A DNA stretch of 64,000 bases, taken from assembly GCF_000499845.2 (NCBI RefSeq), contig NC_023759.2, forward strand, positions 22,654,909 to 22,718,908, given 5' to 3'. Position 1 is the stretch's first letter; each line of letters starts with the position of its first letter. The notes below the pieces were generated by a model that did no database searches, was not told the DNA's origin, and saw nothing but the letters and a program-made list of their open reading frames with translations. The translations under genes and the position numbers were made by a program. Positions 54,589 to 64,000 of the stretch are shown here, piece after piece. Source of the DNA: Phaseolus vulgaris. Taxonomy: Eukaryota > Streptophyta > Magnoliopsida > Fabales > Fabaceae.

Positions 54589-56425
54589 TGTTGGGTTTAA
54601 TAGTGCCAAAGTTCAAGAGGGGGGTGAATTGACCTTTTAAAACTTTCTCGCAGAAACAGTGTTTAACACAGTTTTACAGAAAATAAATCGATTTATGTGA
54701 AAATGAACAGATTTATTTCAGCACTGTTTTTGTTTGAAAAGCTTTTAATTCAGCAAGGTTAATCACAAGATTATGCAGTGAGAATTTCCAGCAACACACA
54801 CACAAATATCAGATTTGAAAATCAGTGAAACACAAAACAGCAAGCTTCAATTTCAAGCAAGTGATTAAGGTTCAATTGATAGCATGCTAGTTAATTGAGT
54901 GACCTTTGCAAACAAGCTGTTCCAGTGGCTTTTAACAAACTATGAGTGTTCTTCTTGATGTCAAGAAATTTTCCAGAAATTAAGAACAATGAATCACAAA
55001 ACAGCAAGCTTCAATTTTAAGCAATTGTTTAAGGTTCAATCTGTTCAATCTGTTCAACAGCATTGACAGTTTCTTGAGCAGCCTATCACAGTCAATCTGT
55101 TCCAATGATTTTTAGCAGATTATTTATGTTCTTATCAGATTCAAACACCTTTTTCAGAAATCAAGAACAGTATGCACAGTGCCCAGAAAGAACAGATTTA
55201 TTTTCAATTGAACAGATTTATTTCTTTGCTGTTTTATCAATTATGCAGAAACGAAATTGCAGAGAGAGAGAGAGAATGAACACAAGCAATTATACTGGTT
55301 CACTCAACCTGAGCTACATCCAGTCTTCACCAACAACAGGTGGAATTCACTAACACACAGTACAATCAAGTACACTTCCCACTGTTCTTGAAACCTACAA
55401 GAACTTAGGTACTCTTGCTGAAAAAAAACCTATTTCAGCACTCACACACACACATCCACTCTCCAAGAACACCTATCAAGAAGAGGATTCAACCAAACTA
55501 TTACAAGTAATAAGAAGTGAAACGACTACACCTGATTGAGGTAACAAAGATCAGCCTTAAACCAGTAGGCAAGATTGCTAGAACAGTAGCTGCACCTCAA
55601 ACCAAGCTTTTGGAACCAAACCAAGAACAAGCACTTTGTGATTTTTGAAATCTTTGAAGAACAAATGCTAATCCTTGAAAACACTTAACTCTCTACTGTC
55701 AAAACTTGTTTTTTGCAAATGTATGAACTGTTTTAATCGTTATTAAACTCAGAAACCAAGTTTGCATTTTATAGAAAGCCAGCTTATAACAGAATTTTGA
55801 AAAACAGTTAAAGCTGTTATAAAATGAACAGATTGAAAATAAAATAAACTGATTTATTTTCAAAAGCAGTTAGAGAATCTGTTAAGTGAGGAGACTTAGT
55901 CAACCATTCTGGTGCTGAGATAAAACTGAAAAAACGTTTAAGCTTGACATGGCACCAGAGGCAAAAAGAATCTATTCATTTACAGATGAACAAATTTATT
56001 TTTCAGAACAAAAACAGAGAAAGTTTAACAATTTAAAACTCAGTCGTTTTGAAAAGAAGAAGACTTAGTCAAAATACCTGATGCACAAAATCTAATTTTT
56101 ACAAGACTTTAGCCAAGGCATCAGTGAAAAAAATGAATCTGTTTATTTAGAAAAGAACAGATTTATTTTATGCAGTAAACGTGTTTTTTGTGTAAAACAT
56201 GTGAAAAACAGTTTAAGAAAACTTATGCTTGTTCTTATCACATGGCCAGTGGTTATGAGGTGAGTTACTCAGCAAAAAGCTACTCTTAGACACCCTCTAA
56301 GCACTAACTAAGACACACTTAAAGCAAAGCAAAATTACATGAAAAGTACATACAAGTCTTCATCAAACACTACATATAAGTCTTCATCAAACACAATCTT
56401 GAAGGGGCAGCAACCATCTTCAACA
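54589..56425 (-). repeat. SIRE array LTR3 (5' LTR of copy B, 1837 bp)
   Basis: Its left part equals LTR2. Its right part differs from LTR1 and LTR2 by a 6-A run (GAAAAAACGTT) and a 4-T run (TTTATTTTATG). It ends CATCTTCAACA at 56425 and abuts a truncated gypsy LTR. Confidence 0.94.
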
Positions 56426-57585
56426 CTAGGGACTCCTTCCACTGATTGCCTGTGGATTCCTGCAAAAAAGAGGACAAGAGGCGCCTAGCGGCCGTTTGCA
56501 CTCCGACGCTCAAGTCAGCCAGCAAGAACACCAAAACTGTTCACCACTCCGTCTCTGAGCACCGCGTATGGCACTCTGAAGGTGGTAAGAAATAACTGTG
56601 TACTGTGTATTGTGTTCTCTCTCTCAGGCAAAATATATTCCCCAGTCCCTTGTTCGTAACTAATGAAGCAACAAGCAAGCAACTAGAGAGCTCTGGTAAA
56701 TTTGCAGAAAGTTCGAACCCTTTTCCCAACATTCTCTGCGCTATTTAAACTTCCCAAGCATTTAAAGCGCCTTAAAGCGCTTTAATCGCAAACGTAACGC
56801 ACTCATTAAAGCGTTAATTAGAAAACGTAGCGCATTTAAGACGTTGAAACGCTTGGGAGCCATTATAGTACTGAATGCTCGAAAGGGAAACTGTATTGAA
56901 TGACTTTTAATTACTGGCACCTGATAAAGGGTGTTTCTAATTCTGGCATGGCTGTCGTACACGTGGAGGGCCTCACGACCCCATGACCCATCTGGGGGCG
57001 TTTCTGCCCATCTGGGGACGTTTCTACGTGTGAGTCCTCTGCTTGGAGAGTGCTACTGCGCTAGGGGTGACTTTTTGGGTGCCAACTCATGCCCCAAGTA
57101 TCTAGTCACTTATTTTGAGAGCATATCTGCCTTCCCGTGCCCTGCACCCGGTTGCCCTGGGCGTGACCTTCCTCTTGAGTCGTATCTTTCCCACAGGCGT
57201 CTCTGGGGCGGCAGGAGCACTTCACGAGTCAGGCTGCCCTACACTGGTACTATTGCTATGCGCTTGAAGCCACCTTTTCCTTCTTTATCACTGCCCCCGG
57301 GCCGGTTATCGGGACTGAGGCCTTCCACGGCGTCGCTCCTCCATGGTCTTCCCTACCCATGGGTATCGGGGAACCACACCGTGATTGCCTTGCTTTAGCA
57401 CTGTTTGATCTGGCGACGCCTGGTGGGCGACGCCTTCACTAGGCGACGCTTCACCTAGGCGACGCCTTGCCTTGGCGACGCTTCCTTTGGCGTCTCTCAC
57501 CTAGGCGACGCCTTGCGTTGACTTTGACTCCACAGCCGTTGACTTTGACTTTGACTTAGTCAACGCCCGGATACGGGACGGTACA
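56426..57585 (-). repeat. Gypsy LTR, left end lost at SIRE LTR3
   Basis: Related to the G1 LTR: CTAGGGACTCC (compare GCTAGGGCACC), a run that reads TTTTTTGCAG on the minus strand at 56460-56467, GGCGCC, the conserved TTGCACTCCGACGCTCAAGT block, GTCAG at 56514-56518, TTTAAATAG at about 56744, and GGCGACGCC repeats at 57410-57510. It ends GGGACGGTACA like G1. No PBS, PPT or clean TSD is visible beside it. Confidence 0.85.
57410..57515. repeat. GGCGACGCC units in a gypsy LTR
   Basis: About seven units with roughly 16-17 base spacing (GGGCGACGCCTTCACT, AGGCGACGCTTCACCT type). The core is the same as in the minisatellite at 6341-6500. Confidence 0.88.
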
Positions 57586-57990
57586 GTTTTCAAAAAACTG
57601 TTATGAAAACATACATTTAATCGGTTAAAACCATGATTTAACCGGTTGAATGGTTTTTATAATTACAACTGATTCAAAAAAATAGTTTAAAACACCTTTG
57701 CCAGCTAAGCGACAAACAACGATTATCTCGAAACTTTATCGGATTTTTTCCCTTGCATGGAAAAACACTTTAATCTTTAAAACAGATTGAAATAAGCTTT
57801 GTTTGAGAATCAATACTGATCTTAGAAAGATTCTAAACCCCATAACAAAACCTAGACCTAAACATAACACAACTTCAGGCTTCATGAGGATTTGATACAT
57901 CAAAGCTTCCATCTTCAACACAACTTTCCATCGATCAAGGTGTACATGCTCGAATTTCTTGATTGATTTTTCTGGCCTCTATGGGCTCTA
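57586..57990. other. Unassigned DNA between gypsy LTR and pol remnant
   Basis: It contains TTAATCGGTTAAAACC and TTTAACCGGTTGAAT words in opposite orientation, often seen in LTR elements. I see no coding frame and no PPT next to the LTR, so the LTR and the pol remnant may not belong together. Confidence 0.5.
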
Positions 57991-59971
57991 GCGGGAGTAT
58001 TCATCAGCCAAATAGCGTTGGTAGGGTGTCATCCAAGTTTCTCTTGTTTTGACTTGGTAAACCTGTGGACGACCTTTCCTCAGCAACTGGGTACACGCTT
58101 ATTCTACACGCGTTTTTAACGTTTCCTGTGTTAACGACCAATGACTCCTCCTCACCCCTTCCGATGTGCTGATCTACTGGATTTCTGCAATGTTTTTTGT
58201 GTAGTCCGAGGTGTCCTCAGGGTCTCCTGAATAACTGTCCTCTGTCTACCCCCTTGCCGAACTAGCGAGCTTTGCAAGCAAGTCTGTTCGGGAGATTTGT
58301 TCTCTGGGCACATGGACTAACTCGAAACCTCAAACGTCTCCCTCAGAACCTGGATGTATTCTAGATATGTAGCCATCTGGGGGTCTTTAGCTTGATACCC
58401 CCATGATCTGATCTGTGACTAGCAATGAGTCACTCTTTGCCAACAAACCTTTCGCACATATCTCTTTTGCTAGCAGCATTCCAGTGATCAGGGCTTCATA
58501 CTCTGTCTAGCTGTTATTGGCCTTGAAAGCGAACAGCAGAGCCTGCTTAATTAGCAAGCCATCTGGTCCTTCCAAGATCACTCCATCCTCACTACCTTGT
58601 TGGTTGGAGAAACCATCTACGGAGAGTACAAATCTGAAACCTGCTCCTTCTTGGTGTGTGGCTGCCGAGGAGAGCTCTACGACAAAAGTCAGCATAAAAC
58701 TAGCCTTTAATGGGGCCTCTACGCTCATATTGCACATCGAACTCTGATAGCTCTACCGCCCATCGCACCATCCTGCCTGCCACATCTGGGGTTCTGTAAG
58801 ACCTTGCGAATTGGAAGGTTTGTCATCACTATTACCGTAAAGCTCTGGAAGTAGTGGCGAAGTCTTCGCGCTGAGAACACTACTTCCAGAGCCGCTTTCT
58901 CTATGGCTGGTATCTCACTCTAGCCCCTGCAATACTTTGCTAACATAGTAGATCAGCTTTTGCACCTCGTCCTGTTCTTGCAGCAGAACCGAACTGATCG
59001 CCTTCTCTGTTACTCGAAGTACAGGCGGAGTGGAGTACCTAGCTGTGGCTTGCACAACTGGTGGACTGGCCAGATACTCCTTCAGCTTTAAGAACGCCTT
59101 TTCGCACTCTCTGGTCCATATGAACCTGTTGTTTCTTTTCAGGCACTGGAAATAAGGATGCCCTTATCTTCTCTTGCTGATGCGAATCTGGATAAAGCAG
59201 TCATGCGCCCTATCAACTATTGCACCCCTTAACTGAGATCGGCCCTCATGAATATTATAGCAGCGCACTTCTCAGGATTCACCTGTATCCCAGGTTCAGT
59301 GAGTAGAAACCCCAAGAACTTTCCTGCTTCTACTCCGAATACACACTTCTCTAGGTTCAGCTTCAACCTGTACTTGGCTATTGTGGTTATAGCTCTCTCT
59401 AGGTCTGCTACGTATTGCTCCTTTGCTAGGAGGTGACCACCATGTCATCTACATACGCTTGGACATTCTGCCTAGCATGGGTGCTAACACTCTGTCCATC
59501 AGCCTTTGGTACGTCGCCCTGCGTTTTTAAGCCAAAGGGCATCACCTTATAACAGTAACAAGATAGCTCAGTCATGAAACTTCGTCTTGCACTTGTCCTG
59601 GGGTGCATCATGATCTGGTTGTAACCAGAAAAGGCATCCAGGAAGTTGAGTGCCTGCAGCCAGACGCACTGTCTATCAAAGCATCATACTGGGCAGCGGG
59701 TAGGAGTCCTTCGGATAGGCCTTGTGAGGTCTGTGAAGTCGACGCACATCCTCCATTTCCTGTCGGCCTTCTTCACTAGCACAACATTGGCTAGCCACTC
59801 AGGGTACTGAATCTCCCTGATGTGGCCAGCCCTCATCAGTTTCTTTGTGTCTTCTCTGACGACCGACGCCTCTCGTCGTTGAACTTTCGTCTTCTCTGGC
59901 GAACAGGTCGGACCTGGGGTCCATGTGAGATGATGACATAGGAAGTCAGGATCTATGCATTGTTTTGTCAA
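57991..59971 (-). pseudogene. Decayed gypsy pol fragment (integrase start to RT)
   Basis: On the minus strand the order RT entry, RT, RNase H, second RNase H and integrase start is kept and each part resembles G1: DPDFLCHHLTWTPG and EIQYPEWLANVVLVKKADR (59684-59971), YCYKVMPFGLK and NVQAYVDDMVVTS (59426-59611), VLSVDGFSNQQGS (58507-58737). Frames change every 50-100 codons through one-base gaps. LTRs and gag are absent on the right. Confidence 0.87.
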
Positions 59972-60123
59972 AGTTTCAACTCTCGGTCTAAATATTACAG
60001 TAGTATTAATATAATAGTTATTTCAAAATATATGCAATCAACTTCTGTTTTGCATCACTTCATTTGAAGTATATATGTATTATAATAAACATTATTCCAT
60101 GTGGATACAACAACCCTCAATTG
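59972..60123. other. AT-rich junction
   Basis: Short AT-rich stretch between the gypsy pol fragment and the plus-strand SIRE LTR; no feature seen. Confidence 0.5.
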
Positions 60124-61930
60124 TGTTGAAGATGGTTGCTGCCCTTCAAGATTGTTTGATGAAGACTTGTATGTAGTGTTTGATGAAGACATTTATGTAC
60201 TTTCCATGTATTTGTGCTTTGCTTTAAGTATGTCTTAGTTAGTGCTAGAGGTTGTCTAAGAGTAGCTTTTTGATGAGTAACTCACCTCATAACCACTGGC
60301 CATGTGTTAAGAACAAGCATAAGTTTCTAAAACTGTTTTTCACATGTTTTACACAAAAAACACGTTTTACTGCATAAAAATAAATCTGTTCTTTTCTAAA
60401 TAAATAGATTCATTTTCTTCTCTGATGCCTTGGCTAAAGTCTTGTAAAAATTTGATTTTGTGCATCAGGTATTTTGACTAAGTCTTCTTCTTTTCAAAAC
60501 GACTGAGTTCAAATAGTTAAACCTTCTCTGTTTTCGTTTTCGAAAAAATAAATCTGTTCATCTGTAAATGAATAGATTCTTTTTCTCTCTGGTGCATGAC
60601 AAGCTTAAACGTTTTCAGTTTTATCTCTGCACCAGAATGGTTGACTAAGTCTCCTCACTTAACAGATTCTCTAACTGCTTTTCGAAAATAAAATCTGTTC
60701 ATTTATTTTCAATCTGTTCATTTTATAACAGCTTTAACTGTTTTCAAAAATCTGTTATAAGCTGGCTTTCAATAAAGTGCAAACTTGTTTTCTGAGTTTA
60801 AAAACGATTCAAACAGTTATACATTTGCAAAAAAACAAGTTTTGTCAGCAGAGAGTTAAGTGTTTTCAAGGATTAGCATTTGTTCTCAAAGATTTCGAAA
60901 ATCAAAAAGTGCTTGTTCTTGGTTTGGTTCCAAAAGCTTGATGTGAGGTGCAGCTACTGTTCTAGCAATCTGCCTACTGGTTTAAGGCTGATCTTGTTAC
61001 CTCAATCAGGTGTAGTCGTTTCACTTCTTATTACTTGTAATAGTTTGGTTGAATCCTCTTCTTGATAGGTGTTCTTGGAGAGTGGATGTGTGTGTGTGTG
61101 TGAGTGCTGAAATAGGTTTTTTTCAGCAAGAGTACCTAAGTTCTTGTAGGTTTTCAAGAACAGTGGAAGTGTACTTGATTGTACTGTGTGTTAGTGAATT
61201 CCACCTGTTGTTGGTGAAGACTGGATGTAGCTCAGGTTGAGTGAACCAGTATAATTGCTTGTGTCATTTCTCTCTCTCTCTGCAATTTCGTTTCTGCATA
61301 ATTGATAAACAGCTAAGAAATAAATCTGTTAAATTGAAATAAATCTGTTCTTTCTGGGCACTGTGCATACTGTTCTTGATTTCTGAAAAAGGTATTTGAA
61401 TCTGATAAGAACATACGTAATCTGCTAAAACCATCTGAACAGATTGACTGTGATAGGCTGTTTAAGAAACTGTCAATGCTATTAATTGAACCTTAAACAA
61501 ATTGCTTAAAGTTGAAGCTTGCTGTGTTGTGATTCATTGTTCTTGATTTCTGAAAAACTGTTTGGTTTCAATAAGAACACTGATAATCTGTTAAAGGCTA
61601 ATAAAACAGGTTTGTGTGTAATAGATTGTCTCACTAATTGTCAAGCCTTAACTGAACCAAATCCACGAATTGAATTAAGGTTTGCTGTTTTTGTGTTACA
61701 CTGCTTTTCAATCTGATATCTGTGTGTGTGCATCTGGAAATTTTATCTGCATAATTTGAGATTAACCTTGCGAATTAAAACTTTTCAAACAAAAACAGTG
61801 CTGAAATAAATTGTTCATTTTCACATAAATCGATTTATTTTCTGTAAAACTGTGTTAAACACTGTTCTGCGAGAAAGTTTTAAAAGGTCAATTCACCCCC
61901 CCTCTTGAACTTGGCACTATTAAACCAACA
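60124..61930 (+). repeat. 5' LTR of plus-strand SIRE element
   Basis: It starts TGTTGAAGATGG and ends TTAAACCAACA. Compared with the array LTRs it has shortened runs (CCC for CCCC, CC for CCC at the end) and its TATA box has changed to CAATAAAGT near 60771. It includes a (GT)n run at about 61087-61101. Confidence 0.92.
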
Positions 61931-61931
61931 A

Positions 61932-61946
61932 TTGGTATCAAGAGCT
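61932..61946 (+). promoter_or_regulatory. Primer binding site of plus-strand SIRE element
   Basis: TTGGTATCAAGAGCT lies one base from the LTR, the same as in the array copies. Confidence 0.85.
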
Positions 61947-61980
61947 GGGACTTGTAGTTTAATCAAGTTTGTTTGTAAAA

Positions 61981-63609
61981 ATGTCTGAGTTTAATGTGCT
62001 TTTTGCTGAGGGTTCTGCTGTAAATAGACCACCTATGTTTAATGGATTGAATTATGCATTTTGGAAAGTCAGAATGAGAATTTTTATGGAATCCATTGAT
62101 GCATTAATTTGGGAAGCTGTGGTCAATGACTTTATGTGCAATGCAGATTGGTTAAAGATGAACAAGTTGAAAAGCCAAGATCAAGTGGAGTGATACTGAA
62201 AGGAGAAAAGCTCAACATGATCTGGTGGCCAAGAATATAATAATTCTGCATTGACAATGGACGAGTTCTTCAGAATATCTCAATGTAAGTCAGCAAGGAG
62301 ATGTGGAAGTCATAGAAGTGACTCATGAAGGGATGAGGATGTAAAAGATCAAGGAAACATGCACTCATCCAAGACGTATGAGCTGTTCAGAATGCAACCA
62401 GGAGAGAACATTGCTGATGTGCAAAAAAGATTCACCCACATTGTGAATCACCTCAACTGGCTTGGGAAAAGAATTTGATAAGGAGGAGCTCAACATAAAG
62501 ATATTGAAAGTCCTCGACAGAAGCTAGCAACCAAAGGGACAGCTATCTCTGAAAGCCGTGATCTGTCAAAATTGGGAACTACTGCACTGTTTGGAAACTG
62601 AGGAGCATGAGTTTAGAGCTTAAAGACTGAAAGAACAGGAAACAACAGAGAGAAACCCAAAGGCTTGGCACTGAAGGCAACTGAAATTAGATGAGATCAA
62701 GGAAGAAAAGGAAGATGCTGAGATGATGAACAATCAACCTTCTACAAAAAGATTCAGCAAATTTTGAGGAGAAAGCAAAAATAGGAACCAGCAGAAAGAA
62801 GGTATCCTAAACCCAATGATTTAAATTCCTCTAAATATACTTGCTTTGGATGTGGCAAAACAGGGCATATCAAAACAGATTGTCGACAATCAAACAAGGG
62901 ACAAATCTGCCAGCAAGAAATTTGAAAGGAACAAAGGAAGAAGAGCCTACACTCTATGGGAGGAAAATGAAGTATCCTCAACTAGCAGCTCTTCAACAGA
63001 AGATGAGGAGAATAATTGTGCTTCATGATGAAGGATGAGGAGTCAAGCTCTGAATCAGTAAGTATTTTCTGCTGATTCTGATAACTATGATGATTTGCTG
63101 CTGCCTTCAAGGAAACAATGAGGAACCAATAGCTAGCTGTAATATGCAATAAGCTGCAAAAGGTAAATAATGTGCTTGCACCTAAAGTAAAAACACTTGA
63201 GGAAGAATTGCATAAAGGCCAAAACAGATTTGGTAAGCCTTGAACTGACTTGCTTGCATGCCTCTATTAACTGTGAAACTGCAAAAGATTGGAAAAACAG
63301 TGGAATTTTGCTGAAAACCCTTTCCAATTTCACCAAGGGAAGAGAAAACCTTGAGTCTCTCTTGGATACAGAATGCTGTTTCAATAAGAATGGACTTGGT
63401 TATACCCCTGGAAATACAACCAATGTCAAAAAGCTTTCAAGTTTTTTTGTTCCAGCAAATCAGTTTTTTCAGCTTTTAACAGTGGCAAAGGCATCTCATG
63501 TAACCTGTTTTTACTGCATGAAATCTGGTCATCATCTAGGTCTTGCATTGCTAGAAGACATCTTGTGCCTAAGAACTTAGCTAAGTGGCTACCAAAGAAA
63601 AGGTGTTAA
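61981..63609 (+). pseudogene. SIRE gag, plus-strand copy, many frameshifts
   Basis: The start codon and first 50 codons (MSEFNVLFAEGS) agree with the array gag. Then repeated one-base losses and gains break the frame. Later parts can be seen in pieces: the first zinc knuckle near 62845, the acidic Ser-rich block near 62980, SFFVPA near 63440 and the second knuckle near 63510. The TAA at 63607-63609 matches the normal end. The total length is close to intact gag, so the damage is small indels, not large deletions. Confidence 0.9.
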
Positions 63610-63668
63610 TCTGTGCTGGACCCATATACTGAAAAGGGTACATTTGTATATTTTTTATTCTGTTTTGC

Positions 63669-64000
63669 AGATTGGAAGCAAGAAGAAACCAGTGGTACTT
63701 GGAACAGTGGCTGTTCCAAGCATAATGATGGAGATCTTACAAAGTTCACCAGCTTAAAGCTCAAAGCAGAAGGACATGTGACCTATGGTGATAATAACCG
63801 AGGGAGGATTTTAGGCAGAGGAACTGTTGGAACAGGGAGCTCAAAACCATTGAGAATGTGCTGTATGTAGAAGGACTTAAGCATAGTCTTCTCAGCATAA
63901 GTCAGCTTGTGACAAAGGATACAAAGTGAATTTTGAGTCAAATGGCTGCACAATCTCAAGTAATTCATCTAGTAAGGTACTGTTTACTGGTAAGAGAGTG
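63669..64000 (+). pseudogene. SIRE protease start, plus-strand copy
   Basis: After TTTTGCAG the text follows the array protease (LTKFTSLKLKAEGHVTYGDN). The active-site region reads WNSGCSKHNDGD, so the catalytic Asp codon and nearby residues are damaged. It runs off the window. Confidence 0.85.

Larger units (their letters stand above)
37427..56425 (-). mobile_element. Tandem SIRE-type Ty1/copia array: LTR-internal-LTR-internal-LTR
   Basis: Three LTRs (37427-39250, 46002-47837, 54589-56425) enclose two internal regions whose ORFs sit exactly 8587 bases apart and read the same. All are on the minus strand. Each internal region holds gag with two zinc knuckles, pol and a downstream env-like ORF, the signature of the SIRE/Maximus lineage. 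The outer flanks are CTATC and CTAGG, not a clean TSD. The arrangement fits unequal crossover between LTRs, or an assembly duplication. Confidence 0.95.
60124..64000 (+). mobile_element. SIRE-type copia element, plus strand, decayed, continues beyond window
   Basis: A 1807-bp LTR (60124-61930), PBS, gag and the start of pol follow in order and are colinear with the array copies in reverse. Many small indels break every frame. The 3' part lies outside the window. Confidence 0.92.

Overview
The window is plant nuclear DNA made almost entirely of transposable elements in several nested layers. I found no convincing host gene, rRNA, tRNA or CRISPR array. The SIRE-type Ty1/copia elements with an extra env-like ORF, together with dual-RNase H Ty3/gypsy elements primed by tRNA-Lys, suggest a flowering plant, most likely a legume. 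The organism is an inference.

Layout. 1-14346: most of a Ty3/gypsy element (G1) of the Tat/Ogre type, coding on the minus strand. Its 3' LTR is cut by the window start and its 5' LTR is complete (13377-14346). Gag, protease, RT, two RNase H domains and integrase are recognisable but carry stops and frameshifts. A 1152-bp solo LTR (6733-7884, 5-bp TSD) sits inside the last exon of pol. Between pol and the 3' LTR are two copies of a plus-strand (antisense) ORF, a 105-bp tandem repeat and a 16-bp minisatellite. 14347-16547: AT-rich DNA. 16548-23489: a candidate non-autonomous Helitron (minus) that holds a 4.9-kb Ty1/copia element (17733-22629, 232-bp LTRs, TSD CTGTA) lacking gag, itself broken by a solo gypsy LTR. 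23490-29942: AT-rich DNA with a solo SIRE LTR (25251-26847), a solo gypsy LTR (28247-29065), Helitron-like ends, degenerate tandem repeats and a possible TRIM-like fragment. 29943-35333: a truncated, rearranged gypsy element (G2). 35334 onward: a CACTA-like terminus and AT-rich DNA.

37427-56425: two complete SIRE-type internal regions sharing a middle LTR (LTR-int-LTR-int-LTR, minus strand, period 8587 bp). The middle LTR matches the right LTR over its left part and the left LTR over its right part, as expected from unequal crossover. Each copy has an intact gag ORF and an intact env-like ORF, but pol carries the same frameshifting deletion and the same stop in both. 56426-57585: part of a gypsy LTR. 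About 58000-59971: decayed gypsy pol. 60124-64000: another SIRE copy on the plus strand, full of small indels and continuing past the window.

How the parts work together: the LTRs supply promoters, processing and integration ends; PBS and PPT prime reverse transcription; gag, PR, RT, RH and INT form the replication machinery. No element here has an uninterrupted set, so any recent movement would have needed proteins supplied in trans. The most interesting items are the recombinant SIRE array, a branch-point plus 3' splice-site-like module kept in five gypsy LTRs of both orientations, the duplicated antisense ORF with its own intron, and a gag-less copia element with identical non-canonical LTRs.
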